From positions 46,205,001 through 46,269,000 of the forward strand of contig CM048552.1 in NCBI GenBank assembly GCA_026413225.1: 64,000 bases of DNA. The letters are read 5' to 3'. Positions within the stretch are counted from its first letter, which is position 1; every line of letters begins with the position of its first letter. The notes below the pieces were generated by a model. It saw nothing but the letters and a program-made list of their open reading frames with translations, made no database searches and was not told the origin of the DNA. The DNA is from Otis tarda (Eukaryota > Chordata > Aves > Otidiformes > Otididae). Of this stretch, positions 15,201 to 26,700 are shown in pieces. The position numbers were made by a program, and so were the translations under genes.

Positions 15201-15354
15201 AGATTCCTTGAGCGATTCCACCTCCCATAGGTAGTAAATGTCTTATGTTCTGAAACCTGCTCAGAAATAGTTTCTCTCACCAGATTCACAGATCATAACT
15301 GGATAGTAGTTACCTGTGTCTCCTCTGACTTTCTTTTTTTTTTGGTCATGTTAG
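3211..15354. other. Long intergenic stretch without recognised genes or transposons
   Basis: About 12 kb of AT-rich DNA. Short open frames lack splice context, domain resemblance or codon structure suggestive of exons. The only clear repeats are a CA-rich microsatellite (7349-7381) and simple A/T runs. A 14-bp near-duplicate (CTCATCCATGAGAC / CTCATCCGTGAGAC) sits near 5881-5913. Confidence 0.6.
7349..7381. repeat. (CA)n microsatellite, interrupted
   Basis: CACACACACACA, an interruption (aacacagaga), then CACACACACA. Directly readable. Confidence 0.9.
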
Positions 15355-15600
15355 TAATCATAAGAATATAAAAATATTTGTAATGGCTCAGACCATACAT
15401 GTAGTGCCCTTCTGCAAAGGTCAGGCCTAAAGGAGGACAAGAAAATACACGGAAAATTTCCTAATAACATCCAGGCCTCTGGTGGTTTGTAGCAAGATGG
15501 TTCTTTTAGCAAGATGTAGTACTTCAGGTTTAATAACCTTTGATTTGTTTATATTTCATAAATTTTTCCTCATTGGTTTTTGGCCCCAAATCAAGTCTTG
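15355..15600 (-). mobile_element. Ancient CR1-family LINE 3' end
   Basis: The plus strand resembles the reverse complement of an old CR1 3' region known from turtles and crocodilians. A cataagaatat start is followed by a ggctcagaccatacatgtag block, then aataacctttgatttgt and ataaatttttcctcattgg, ending in a ttttggcccc-like motif. It is strongly diverged. The identification rests on recalled sequence pattern and needs a RepeatMasker run. Confidence 0.5.
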
Positions 15601-15767
15601 AATTGTAGAATTGCATAAAAGGTAGTTTTCTTCAAGCTGGATGACAATTTGTAAGGATATCTCACCTATTGTACTCATAATTGTTAATTTATATATAAAT
15701 CTGTACTTATGTTTATCCAGGATGTTCTCTTCCCTCCACCCCAGTTTTTTTTAATTATAAGTCTCGG

Positions 15768-16665
15768 AAAATTTGCAGATGACATCAGGTAGAGTGGTGC
15801 AGTTGACATGACTGAGGGATGGGATGTCATTTAGAGAGACCTGGACAAGCTTGAGAAGTGAGTCCATGTGAAACTCATGAGGTTCAACATGGACAAGTGC
15901 AAAGTCCTGCACCTAGGTCAGAACAACCCCTAGTATCAATACTAGCTGAGGGATGAAGGGATTGAGAGCAGCCTTGTGGAGAAGGACTTGGGCATACTGG
16001 TGGATGAAAAAATAGACATGAGCTGGCAATGTGGCTTGCAGCCCAGAAAGCCATCCATATCCTGGGCTACATAAATAGAAATGTGGCCAGCAGGTCAAGG
16101 GAGGTGATTCTGCCTCTCTACTCTGCTCTTATGAGACCTCACCTGGAATGCACCACCCAGCTCTGCAGTCCTCAGTACAGGAGAGATATGAACCTGTTCA
16201 AGTGGATCCAGAGGAGGGCCACCAAAATGATCAGAGGGCTGGAGAACCTCTCTTATGAGGACAGGCTGAGAAAGGTGGGGCTGTTCAGCCTAGAGAAGAG
16301 AAGGCTCCAAGGAGACCTTATAGCACCCTTTCAGTACTTAAAGGAGGCCTATAAGAAAGAAAGTGATACGCTTTTTAAGAGCACCTGTTTTGAAAGGACA
16401 GGGGGTAATGGTTTTCAAATAGAAGGAAGCAGATTCAGACTTAATATAAAGAAAATATTTTTTACAGTGAGGGTTCTGGAACACTGGAACAGGCTGCCCA
16501 GAGAGGTGGTGGATGCCCCATCCTTAGAAAAATTCAAGGCCAGGTTGGACGGGGCTCTGAGCAACCCGATCTACTTGGACATGTCCCTGCTTCTTGCAGG
16601 GGGGCTAGACTAGATGACCTTTAAAGGTCACCTTAAACCCAAACCATTCTATGATTCTATTAAAA
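15768..16665 (+). mobile_element. CR1 LINE, 5'-truncated, from the RT catalytic box to the 3' tail
   Basis: The copy starts at the RT catalytic motif (AAATTTGCAGATGAC, K-F-A-D-D, about 15771) and runs through the C-terminal half of CR1 ORF2 to a short 3'UTR and the tail ATTCTATGATTCTATT at about 16648. A 194-codon open frame at 16029-16613 preserves most of the ORF2 C-terminus (motifs SREVILPLYSALMRPHLE, YRRDMNLFKWIQRRATKM, EHWNRLPREVVDAPSLEKF). Upstream of it the frame is broken by indels and a stop near 15930. This is the best-preserved LINE in the window, non-autonomous and dead. Confidence 0.93.
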
Positions 16666-17889
16666 TACAGAATAACTTATAAACCTGCTTAATCCCACAT
16701 TTCTTTATAGTTTCCTCTCTGTTGGCCCTTCTCTATGCACACGGAGAATACAGCAATAATAGTCTGTGCCTACACAGAGTATCTTTAGTGCTTCTGTGGT
16801 CAGATTGGTGTAATTCTCTATACCACTCACAAGCTCCACAAAAAATCTGCTAATAAATACTTTAATGTCACCCGTGGAAAATCACTGCTGATGACCATGT
16901 TACCTTTTTCCTTAGTCCATTCTTTCACACAGAATAGTTGCTTACTATCTATAGAATGGTAATAAGTCCCGCCTCATTGCACAACCACTCAATTTTGTTC
17001 TGGAAAATGTTTTTTTTACTGCTCTTGAAGGCATTATCACCAGTTGTTTATAGAAACTGAATGATGCATTAAGACATTGCTGGAAAAAATTATAAAGAAA
17101 ACACTACTTAATTTGTTTCCGCTCCTTAGATCAGCATCAACAGTAAAAAACAAATTAACAAATATGGATTCCTGTGTTGCTAAAAACACCATCTCCCAAA
17201 AATATGGAAATTCAGAACTAGGAACATTAATTGCTGTAATCTTCCCATAAAATAGTGTGAAAAATACTTCAAGAATAATATTCTCAAATCATCTCTCAGG
17301 GACACTGAGATGTATCTGCAACCCAGTTGCAGTACAGACCAGTCAAGGTTGTCTGCATCTTACTGCATCTTAATTTTCATGAAATTATAGGTTCCTAGTA
17401 GAAATGTGATAAATAGACAGCAGCATTCTTTGTCTTCATTCAGTCACTCTTTGCTTTTTTATTTCAAGAGCAGAATTTACTGAGTCATTTAGTGCATTAA
17501 CTGACTAAATTTCTACCAACAAGCCTACAGATCAACAAGGTGAAATTTAAGTTTCAATACTCAAAGGGATCATGAGATTAATAAAGGAAGCTCTTCAGGG
17601 TCTTACCCAAGCAGTTATTGTACAGCAGTAGTCAATAGGATTGGAGATACAAATATATATATATATATATATATGACTGGCAATAGCTCCTAAATTGGGT
17701 TTATACCTAAGTTTTCCATTATGGCTCACATGCTTTATTTAATGGTTTGTTTGTCAGAAGGACTGACTTAAGTTTTCAGCGTATGAAAAAAGAAATTGCA
17801 CCTTTTGATAAACCTTTTTCTTTTTTTTTCCTTTGTAGAAAGCACATAGATTTTTGGTGTTTTTTCAAAAAAAAAAGTTATATCCAAGG
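16666..17889. other. Intergenic, only a microsatellite
   Basis: No exon or transposon recognised. Contains an (AT)n tract at 17653-17674 and short homopolymers. Confidence 0.6.
17653..17674. repeat. (AT)11 microsatellite
   Basis: Uninterrupted AT dinucleotide run, directly readable. Confidence 0.95.
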
Positions 17890-18540
17890 AAATATGATTT
17901 GTCCCTCAACTAGTAAAAGGCCAATTGACCTGAGAGATCTCTTGGGGGTATGAGGCCTCTGAATTTGTCTGGACTTGCTTGACCTGAGCTATTTCTGGCA
18001 ACTGTCTAGTAATCAGTTTCTATTGTTTATCTTGTTTTACCTTAGCCCTGTGGATACCATGATAAAAGTCTAACAAACCTAGACAGTAACTGAATAACAG
18101 ACAATAGATTTTTTTATGCTAATTGTGGTTCAGAGAGGCTGTTTTGCAACTTAAACGAATAACTAAAGGGTGAAGATAGTCAAACTTTACCTGTGAATCA
18201 GTAAAGAAAGAGCACATAATCAGACTTTGGTAGGGAAAATAAAAACATACCCAAGCAGACAGAAGACCAAGAAAGGGGAAATCCCCACTAACATCATAGA
18301 CCTCCTAGTAAAAAGTAAAAGACGTGGACAACTCACTGCAACCTCCATAGCAGATACTCAAATATTTATGGATCTCAACCTTAACTGTATTACTAACTAT
18401 GTATATCACATTGCAACTAGACTGTACTAATAACTGTTGTAGTTATTTTCATTTGGGTTCAACTGTTACTATATTATTTGGTAAGCAATAAGTTATTTGC
18501 TCCATACGTAAGGTGGTTCATCTTTTGCCTGTACAATATT
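17890..18540 (+). mobile_element. Old retroviral LTR, copy A of a diverged pair
   Basis: Aligns by eye along its length with 19670-20280 in the same orientation. Shared blocks include aaatatgatttNgtccct, taaaaggcca, caactgtcYag, aacagacaRtag, the aaactttNNctgt/gaaagNgcac block, a TATAAAA-like aaaataaaaaca, and a degraded poly(A)/U5 segment (gtaagcaataagttatttgc against gtaacaataaattcttatct). Identity looks near 60 percent. The TATA-like and poly(A)-like signals in the right order suggest an LTR. Borders are approximate. Confidence 0.55.
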
Positions 18541-19669
18541 TTGAGTATAGCAAGGAAATATGCAGATTCTCATAAGTACAGTCCTCCTCAAGATGTGAAA
18601 AATACAATCTAGATCAATAAATAAGTAACACTACCTGAGTTATAACAAGATTTTATGGTTTGTCAAAGCAGGAAAAAAAACCCACAACATATATTTGGCT
18701 ATAAATAGATTCCCAAATACATAATAGAGACATTTTTTCCAAAGTATTTTTCAGAGTATTTCAGTAATTAGCTTTTATCTTTCAATAAGACATTTTCTAA
18801 GAACTAACTTTTTTTTTGTTAATGTGTTTTACCCTAATATGGCATAGGATTACCTATATTTTTCACTATCAAGGAGACTGTTGACTATGATTTAGTTGCT
18901 TTTACAACTACATGTTTTCACTCTGAGTTGACTTTGATAAACATCCTGTCCTGAGCTGGTTGTACCATTTTCTTTCTTCTCTTATTATTTCAGTACATCA
19001 GCTCACTGAAAAAAAAAAAAAAGTGTATGTTTTATCTTTGTTCTAAAAGATAAAATGAAACCAAGGAAAATAGAGATTATATTCTACTTGGATAATCACT
19101 TCAAGAACAGCAAAGTAAGGCTTCATTTAATTCAACCTAGTGAAGAGTGCTTTGTCTATCTTTGTGGATAAGAAAATTAAGGAGAGAGAAGCTTATGAAG
19201 CTGCACATTCCCTGTTGTCACCCTCTAGGGCACTACACATGCTTGACAGCTCACACAACATAGCCCAGATACATCACTGGTCATTTTTGCTATTCACATC
19301 TTCCAGACAGGGGCTAACCAAGTCAGTCATATGCATCTTCCAGACACCTGTTTTCTCTGTAAGAAACAATGGGGGCTTTGGAAAGAAAAAGACACACACT
19401 ATCTAAAAAGCCTTAAATTCCAACAAGAAATTATGTATTTTATAAGCCACCCTAATGAGAGTTATTGTGAAAGAGTGAAGAAAGCATTGACTTTTTTTTG
19501 TTGGAACAGGTATTTAATAGTTACTGCTAGATAAATGACCCATATAGAAGAGGACTTCTCTTAGTGATATCAGGCAGTACTAAAAATTAGGAAAAAAAAG
19601 TAGACATATTATTTGTAGGAACTGAGTAATGAAGGCTAAAAGGGGATGGCAGTGTAGATGCAGCCCAGT
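18541..19669. other. Segment between two related LTR copies
   Basis: About 1.1 kb with no readable retroviral coding motif and no obvious primer-binding site just after copy A. It may be a decayed internal proviral remnant or unrelated DNA. An A-run lies at 19009-19022. Confidence 0.35.
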
Positions 19670-20280
19670 AAATATGATTTTTGTCCCTGTTAATAAAAGG
19701 CCATAAATGTTGTCCAGCTTGTCAGTGCAGGGTTTCAGGACTTACGCAGGCTTGCCTTGGCATGACCTGGTTTTGTCTCATTTTAACAACTGTCCAGTTG
19801 CCAAGTCACCATTACTTAGCCTATTTTAAGGAATAGGGTAAAGGGCTGACAAACATTGGTGGTCCTTGTGTAACAGACAGTAGCCCTTTTTCTCAAATGA
19901 GGCTGGCGAAGTCTATCATGCGCCTTTCAAACTTTTATCTGTAAACTAATGAGAAAGCACCAAATTGTGTTTAAAAACACAAATAATAAAAACCCCTGCA
20001 TCCTACTCCTCTTAAGCAAAGAGCTCAGGATACTCATACATCCTCATTGCATTGTCCCCTCCATTTCTGTTACAGGAGGAGGGAATTCTGTGTTAGGATT
20101 CAGAGGAGCATTGGACAGGTGAGCAAAGCACCAGATGATAGTTTTAACTCTACTGTTATTGAAGGATAGTTTCTATTTTTTTTTATTATATATATTACTA
20201 AAATGTTAATAGTAGTAACAATAAATTCTTATCTCCAAATATCTGGTGTATTCCTTGTTCCTCATAACAATATTGTTCAA
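19670..20280 (+). mobile_element. Old retroviral LTR, copy B of a diverged pair
   Basis: Better preserved partner of 17890-18540. The order of signals fits U3-R-U5: a TATA-like AATAATAAAAACCCC near 19983, then AATAAA at 20220-20225, followed by a U5-like tail (tatctggtgtattccttg) ending near cctcataaca. No target-site duplication was found by eye. The family is not determined. Confidence 0.6.
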
Positions 20281-22135
20281 ATGGAACGGGGAATTGGAAT
20301 GAAATTTTTTAAAACTTGTAAAGTAAATAAATAAATACATGAAAGCAATAGACTTTAAGATAAGTGAGATGCTGGTAGTTAAATTGCCAAGTGGACAGTA
20401 TTAAGGAATAAGTTTCTGCTTTTACAGGTCCAAAACTATTTTTTTTTTTTCAGGTTTAGCAAGTAGCTTGTTTTCTGCAGCTCCTGGTCACCAGGATCAA
20501 GTTTAAATGGCATTCAGAGTCAGATTCTCAAAGATAAGCAAGCAGCTAAATATGTGCCAAGTCTGATCTCTCAGAAGATCCTGGCCTATGTGTGCATCTG
20601 CCAGAGATAGTCTGGGCCTGAGCGCAGGTGGAGTGATATTAAATTTTTCATACTTATTTCCTGAAAACTGACATTACAGACCTTAATCTGTCTCTGAGTT
20701 AAGCCTACTGCATCAGTGCTGTTTTGTAGTCACAATGAACATAGGCCTAACATCCAAGAGCCGCATATGTCTGTTGCTGATCTGTCTGGAGATCTCCTTC
20801 AGAGTGTCTTATTGGTAGTCAGCACTGATTCTGTCTTTCCTCTTTACCAGTCATTAACTGAATAGTCAGCAACAAAGGAAAGAAAAATTGAAAAAAAAAG
20901 GGCCAAGCTGGAATCCTTTTTTTGTTGGGACTGGACTCTCATACTGTAAGGAAACCCAGTCTCTGGACAACCACAAACTGTCTTTTATCATTATGAGGCT
21001 TTCTCTCTGATAAGACTGCCTGTTTTCCATCCTTTCTTCACCCTTTCCTCTGCATGGTCCAGCGCTTGAAGCCCTGGAGCCCATAATAAGAGAGGGAACA
21101 AAGTTTTGCCAGAACCTATCCTTTACTCTGAAGTTATTCTTCTCTGCCATGCTTTGCAAATAATTTAAGTGGATATCATGGCAAAATACGAAGCTGTTCC
21201 ACAAAGAATGATGGAGTTTACCATGGCTGCATGCATCAAAAAGTCTAGAAGTGTCTGAGTCCAAAGTGCCCTGTCAATGTCCTAGAGGGTGGACAGACTA
21301 TGGCGAATAAACTGAAGACATTTATTTCCTTGCAGCCTGATTCATTGACTCATAGCTTCAGGGGACATGCAGAAGCTCGGGTATTGCCAAAAGGCAAGAT
21401 ACAAAACACACATATGGCAATGTCTGTACCTATCACACAGAGTGCTGGATCTTGACTCTCAGAAGGAAAAGGATTGTAGATATGTCACTCATTCCTATCT
21501 TCTGGGAGCTCTACAGAACAAACCCTGTTCATACATATCCCAAGTCTTACATTGGCCCTGTTTTAGACCATACAGGCCAAAAGAGGATAATTCAATTTTG
21601 TTAATGGACTTGCTTTAACTGGCATATCCACTTTTAGGTGAGCCCATGTCTGGCTGTCCTGAAGCTTATGAAGTATCTATATCCCTCCTGTATCTCTATA
21701 AAGTGAGAAATAAGCAGTAGTAAATACCAGCACTACTGTGGCCAAAATTCTTCTGCATAAACCTTACAGCCGAGACCAACAGCCTCTGAGTGTCTACCTG
21801 TTTATAAATAGCCTATTTCATCAGGAGCCGTGAGTGTGGGGAACTGAAATAGAAGGGCACAAAAGAGACACTTTTATTGTCACTAGTAAGCTGTTGTGAT
21901 TTTGACTTAGCGATTCTGGCAAAGCACATCCTGTAGAAATTTGTAGAAAAATAAGCTGTGATGAGTATTTGTACCTGACTCTATCAGCTCCACTGTCAGT
22001 GGGTCTGCTACCAGTCCCTTATGGAGTGGTGAGAACCTCCCAAAAAAAGGTCCAGACTTTGTGCCTGCTCACTCCTTTTTTGGGAATAAAATTTCCATGT
22101 CTTTGAAACAATCATGGAGCCATATTTGGCAAATG
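20281..22135. other. Intergenic, nothing recognised
   Basis: A 132-codon minus-strand open frame (20866-21264) lacks recognisable domains and starts or ends at no splice-like context; I treat it as chance. No repeats were identified. Confidence 0.55.
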
Positions 22136-22955
22136 GAATCATAGAATGATTTGGGTTAGAAGAGACCTTTAAAGACCATTTAGTCCAATCTCCCTGCCAT
22201 AGGCAGGGACAACTTTCAATACATCAGGTTGCTCAAAGACCCATACAACCTGACCTTGAACACTTCCCAATGATGGGGCATCCACAACGTCTCTGGGCAA
22301 CCTGTCCAAATGTGTCACCATCCTTATAGTCAAAAATTTCTTCTTTATATCTAATGATCTTGGAGGTCTCTTCCAGCCTTAAGATTCTATTATTCTAAAC
22401 CTACCCTCTTTCAGTTTAAATTATTGCCTCTTGTCCTGTCACTATCGGACTTGGTAAAAAGTCTTTCTCCATCTTTCTTTTAAGTCCCCTTTATATATTG
22501 AAAGGCTGAAGTAAGGTCTCCCCAGAGCCTCCTCTTCTCAACAACCTCAACCATTTCAACCTTTCTTCATAGAAGAGGTGTTCCACCTCTCTGATAATTT
22601 CTATGGCCCTCCTCTGGACCTGCTCTAACAAGTACATGTCTTTCTTGTACTGGGGACCTCAGAACTGCATGCCGTACTCCAGGTGGGATCTCACAAGAGT
22701 GGAGTAGACTGGGAGATTCACCTCCTTCAGTCTGCTGGCTACACTTATTTTTATGCAGCCCAGGATACAATTAGTTTTCTATGCTGCAAGCCTACCTTGC
22801 CAGCTAACGTCCAGTTTTTCATCCACCAGTATCCTCAAATCCTTCTCTGCACAGCTTCTCTCATTCAGTTCGTTCCCCAGACTAATGATATTGAGGGTTG
22901 CCTCAGCCCAGGTGTAGGACCTTGCACTTGGCCTTGTTGAACTTTGTGAGGTTAA
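22136..22955 (-). mobile_element. CR1 LINE 3' part (minus strand), with a nested CR1 tail
   Basis: The 3' tail is at 22137 (AATCATAGAATGATTTGGG) and the C-terminal part of ORF2 runs up to about 22955. The minus strand shows KDLRILVDEKLDVSWQG near 22840-22785, then CR1 C-terminal signatures around 22690-22560 and the 3'UTR. Several stops and frameshifts are present. It is interrupted at 22356-22394 by a separate short CR1 tail in the opposite orientation. Confidence 0.92.
22356..22394 (+). mobile_element. 39-bp CR1 tail nested in another CR1
   Basis: The segment reads gatcttggaggtctcttcc through agattctattatt, the last 39 bp of a CR1 in the plus orientation. It lies within a minus-orientation CR1. 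Removing it restores the CR1 run ctaat-ctaaacctaccctc. Confidence 0.75.
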
Positions 22956-22977
22956 ATACAAAGAGAATCCTGGAGAT

Positions 22978-23755
22978 GTTAGTTAAGTGAAGGAGCTTGA
23001 ACGAAGTGTTTGGTTATGACTGTTAAGAACATTAAAAGCCTATGTAACAAAGATTTTACGTAATAAAGTCAAAACCAGATCTCATAACTTTGGCTAGATG
23101 CTTAAGTCTTTAAGTCTGTTAATAGCAGCTCTAACAGGTGTTAGAGGTGTAATTAAACTACTCGGGCTTGGTAGGAAGTAATCAGCCAGCAGTTCAAACA
23201 AAAAACAATAACCTTCAGAGAAAAAAAAAAACCAACAAACCAACTTATAGTTATATAGACTTTACAGCTGGTTAAAATATAACCACTTTTCATCATAGCT
23301 GAGTCATCGAAGGAATCTGAGTTTATATCCAGAACCTAAAATCTAGAAGGTAACCAAGACATAAACATGTAAATCTTCAAGTATGCATGTATTAGATATG
23401 ACCCTGGTTAAGAATGAAAAAGAAGATTATGGTGAACTCAAAAGAGGATGCCTAGTCCTCAGTCCCACAACCTTGCAGCTCCTAGCAAATTTTGCCGTCA
23501 GAATTTATGCAGGTCTTTAGGCAGGTGGGGTTTCCTGAAGTGTCTCAGGGAGGCTAGCTCAAAAATACTGAAGAGGCATCTACTTGTTACATTTAAGCAA
23601 GACCTGCATTTCATATTTGTTTTACTTGGAATCTTCTGCTTCTGATGTTGCACCTAAAGATTTCTCTTCCTAAATAAATCTTTTTGGTTTTTTACTATTA
23701 CGTTTGTCTGATGTGATGAATCACTCGTGATGAGTCAGCATCAGGTAATCATGCT
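22978..23755 (+). mobile_element. Possible unclassified LTR
   Basis: The right part has an LTR-like order: AATAAA at 23674-23679, then a T-rich segment (ctttttggttttttac) and a U5-like stretch (gtttgtctgatgtgatgaa). The left border may be TGTTAG at 22978, immediately after a CR1. No matching second copy or target-site duplication was seen, so this is tentative. Confidence 0.3.
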
Positions 23756-26700
23756 AAGTAGGAAGAGCAGGTAGGTAAAGCTGAGAGTAAAGAGCCTGGG
23801 GGTGTAAAATGTCAAGTTTGAATAGGAATCTTCCCTTTGTAAGCCTAGAGTTAGTGTCCTTCTTGCAAGAAGTGCTTAACTACAAGGTATGTTAATACTA
23901 TGAGTCTACTTCTAACCTTCATGTGAGATATGGGGAATGGTGCAAACATGTAGTCTCCTTTGAAAGTGGAAAAGAGTATTGGTATTTGTTTTGACTTAAA
24001 TTTTTCCCAGCTGAAGGCCCAAGCAGCTTAAACTTAAGGCAGGGCAAATTCTATTGATCTTAGTAGAAACAATGTGAGACTCTGATGTTGTTAACTTGAA
24101 CATGGCAATTGAGATGAGGTTGCTTTGTATAAAGCCTAGTTGCTGTGGTTTTCTCTTGTACACAAAGCTATTTGTATGTCTCTGAAGAAATACAGAATGT
24201 TTGTTTAAGTCAGCTTGTTTCAAATACTGAGAGCTGGCTAAGGGGCAAGACTAGGGATCCAAGACAGAGACCGGAACTGTTACAGACCTGTTTGCTGTGA
24301 CTGGTACAGATGATACTTCCTGGCTTTGTCAGCTGAACCCTTACCAGGGCTGAAGTCCAGCTGTGACACTCCAGTGTTCCCTCTCTACTAAACTTCCAAT
24401 AGATTATTACTCATAAATAACAGTCTTTTAGGCTGATTTTGGAGGGATCCCAAGGTAGTCCCACAGACAATTCCCACAGATATTTTCCTGGATATGCTGT
24501 ATCTAGGCTTCAGAGGGAAAAGGGGTATAAGAATCCCCTAGGACTGATTGACTCAGCAGAACCACCATCTTTCTGTTTTTATTTCTTTTTGTTGACACTA
24601 CAAAAAAGTCATGGATGGATGCTATGTAAGTTGTTTCATCTGTTTGAATTCAAGAAGTTCACTGTAAAAAAGCTCGTTCACAAAGTGTTTATTATAGTGT
24701 GCTCTTACACCCTCAGCAACAGGATTCATGTGTCTCACTTTTGTAATCCATGCGTGGTATTATTTCTATGTGTAAATGTGTCTTATCAAATCCAGATGTT
24801 ACATAATCTCCTTTCATAAGCTTGCCAAGACATCTGATGCTAGAGCTGTGATGGCATCCGTCCTCTATCCACAAACACATTAGTACCTTTGTCTCCTAAT
24901 CTTATGGCTAACCACCTTTTCAACTCACATTCATACTAAACCGACTTCTATAAAATTGTAATTTTGAGAGCCCTTTTTTCTTTGCTGTTGATCTTGGTGT
25001 AACACATTGAGAGTGGATGGTTTAATACTGAAGAACAGCTTGCTTAGCTAGAAACTAAGCTGGTAAGGGTGACCTGTTACATAGTCCTGACACAAGCTTG
25101 CAAACATTGTAAAGACGGCTTTCCTGTGTACCCTGGTAGCGTGTCCTATGTACCCTGTGTGAGGCATGGTCAGGTACAGTGATTTGAAGACAGCTTTTAG
25201 CCAGCTGTTCAAAAACAGTGTTCTTGCAGCACTGGTGCTTTACCTCCTTGAAAACAGTGGAGTTAAAACACTGATGAATTCCTTCATGGTGACTTACTTG
25301 CATCTTGAAGTGTTTAAGAATCTGACTCTTTGCATTAGGAAATCCATTTAATAAATAAAACAAACAAACCAGCTATGCTTTCCTCAGAACAGAGCAGATA
25401 TTGATGCCCTCTTTAATAAATGTTACATCACCAGTGAGCAGCAGAAAAAAAAAAAAATCCCTCTGAAAACCAAAATAGTATTTTCCCACTTTTATATGAA
25501 ACTGTAATATTTCATTTCTGGCTCAATGCAATGTTGTTCAAAGCAGAAAATTAACAGTACTTCCTGTATCTCTTTCTTCCTCAGGAATCTGCCCTCGAGC
25601 AAAATCTGATTTTTTTTTCAAATTTTTAGTGCAGATGAAATCCAGAGCACCCAACAAAAGGAACAGGCAATACTGTCCTGCAGGAATGTATTATAGTTAT
25701 TTTACCATCTCTTCTGGAACTCCTTACAAAACTTCAAACTCAAGTTTACATGTTATCCAGATTATTTATTCTTTAATTTTTTATTGCCTTTTTCCATTGA
25801 GTTCTCTCTTGTTGTGATGGTAGATTACTCCCTCACTGAGTATCTCTGGCTCATGTTTCTGTTAATCTATCTGTCCATCTAGCTATACATGTGTTAGTAT
25901 GTAATACATAGAAACATAAACCAAAAAGTTTTCATCTAGAGTTCTTATGTAATATATTGAATTTACACATTTTGTTATATAGATTTTATTACTTTAAGCT
26001 AGCATGAAGGAACTGAGTGGTTACAGGTAGAATTTTTAGTCTGATCAACTATAGACATTTCATTTTCTAACTATTTTTTTTTTCCTCAATGTCCTTCTGC
26101 TTTCTTCATCTTAAAGAAATTTTTAGGATGCCTTTCTATTTGAAAGTGTTGATAACAAGGACAGCTGTTTACATACCTTTTAGGATTTTTTTTCTGCTTA
26201 GTATACAACTACTGTCAAGAAGAAATATGGGGACAAATTGATTAACTGGTATTTTTTATTTTGTTGTATGTTTTACAATGAATGTTTATTAAACAAGCTC
26301 TCTGAACTATATATCTTAGTGTGAAAACAAAGATTGATTTATTTATTTAGCATCTATATTGACATGTGAGCTCAGATCTGTGCAAGTTCTCATTATTGAA
26401 GCAGACTTGCCTTTCTGAAATTGTTTTAAGTCTGACAATACTAAAGGAAAGGAATTGACCATATGATGATTTATTCTCTTAATACAGAACTCATGTATAC
26501 CAGCAGAATAATATATATTTTTCATAATTGTTAATAATGGTTTAGGAACCAAATTTAGGCAAGTCAATAAAATCTAGATGTTTGTTAACTCTGATAATGT
26601 GAACCTGTAATAAAAATGTGCAAGTCTCAGGATTTCAGTTAAAACAACAGAGAAACTGAGCGAGTTCAAATGACAGAGTCTACAGGGTATAATTTCATTA

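Noticed and set aside
16029-16613. 194-codon plus-strand open frame as a host gene
   Set aside because: It is the C-terminal part of CR1 ORF2 with the CR1 3' tail directly after it.
19080-19210. MIR-like SINE fragment
   Set aside because: Only a loose resemblance to the conserved MIR core; not supportable by eye.
20866-21264. 132-codon minus-strand open frame
   Set aside because: No domain, no splice context, no repeat match; chance is the simplest explanation.
25055-25363. 102-codon minus-strand frame with several cysteines
   Set aside because: It looked faintly like a processed gene copy, but I recognise no family and there is no flanking poly(A) or duplication.
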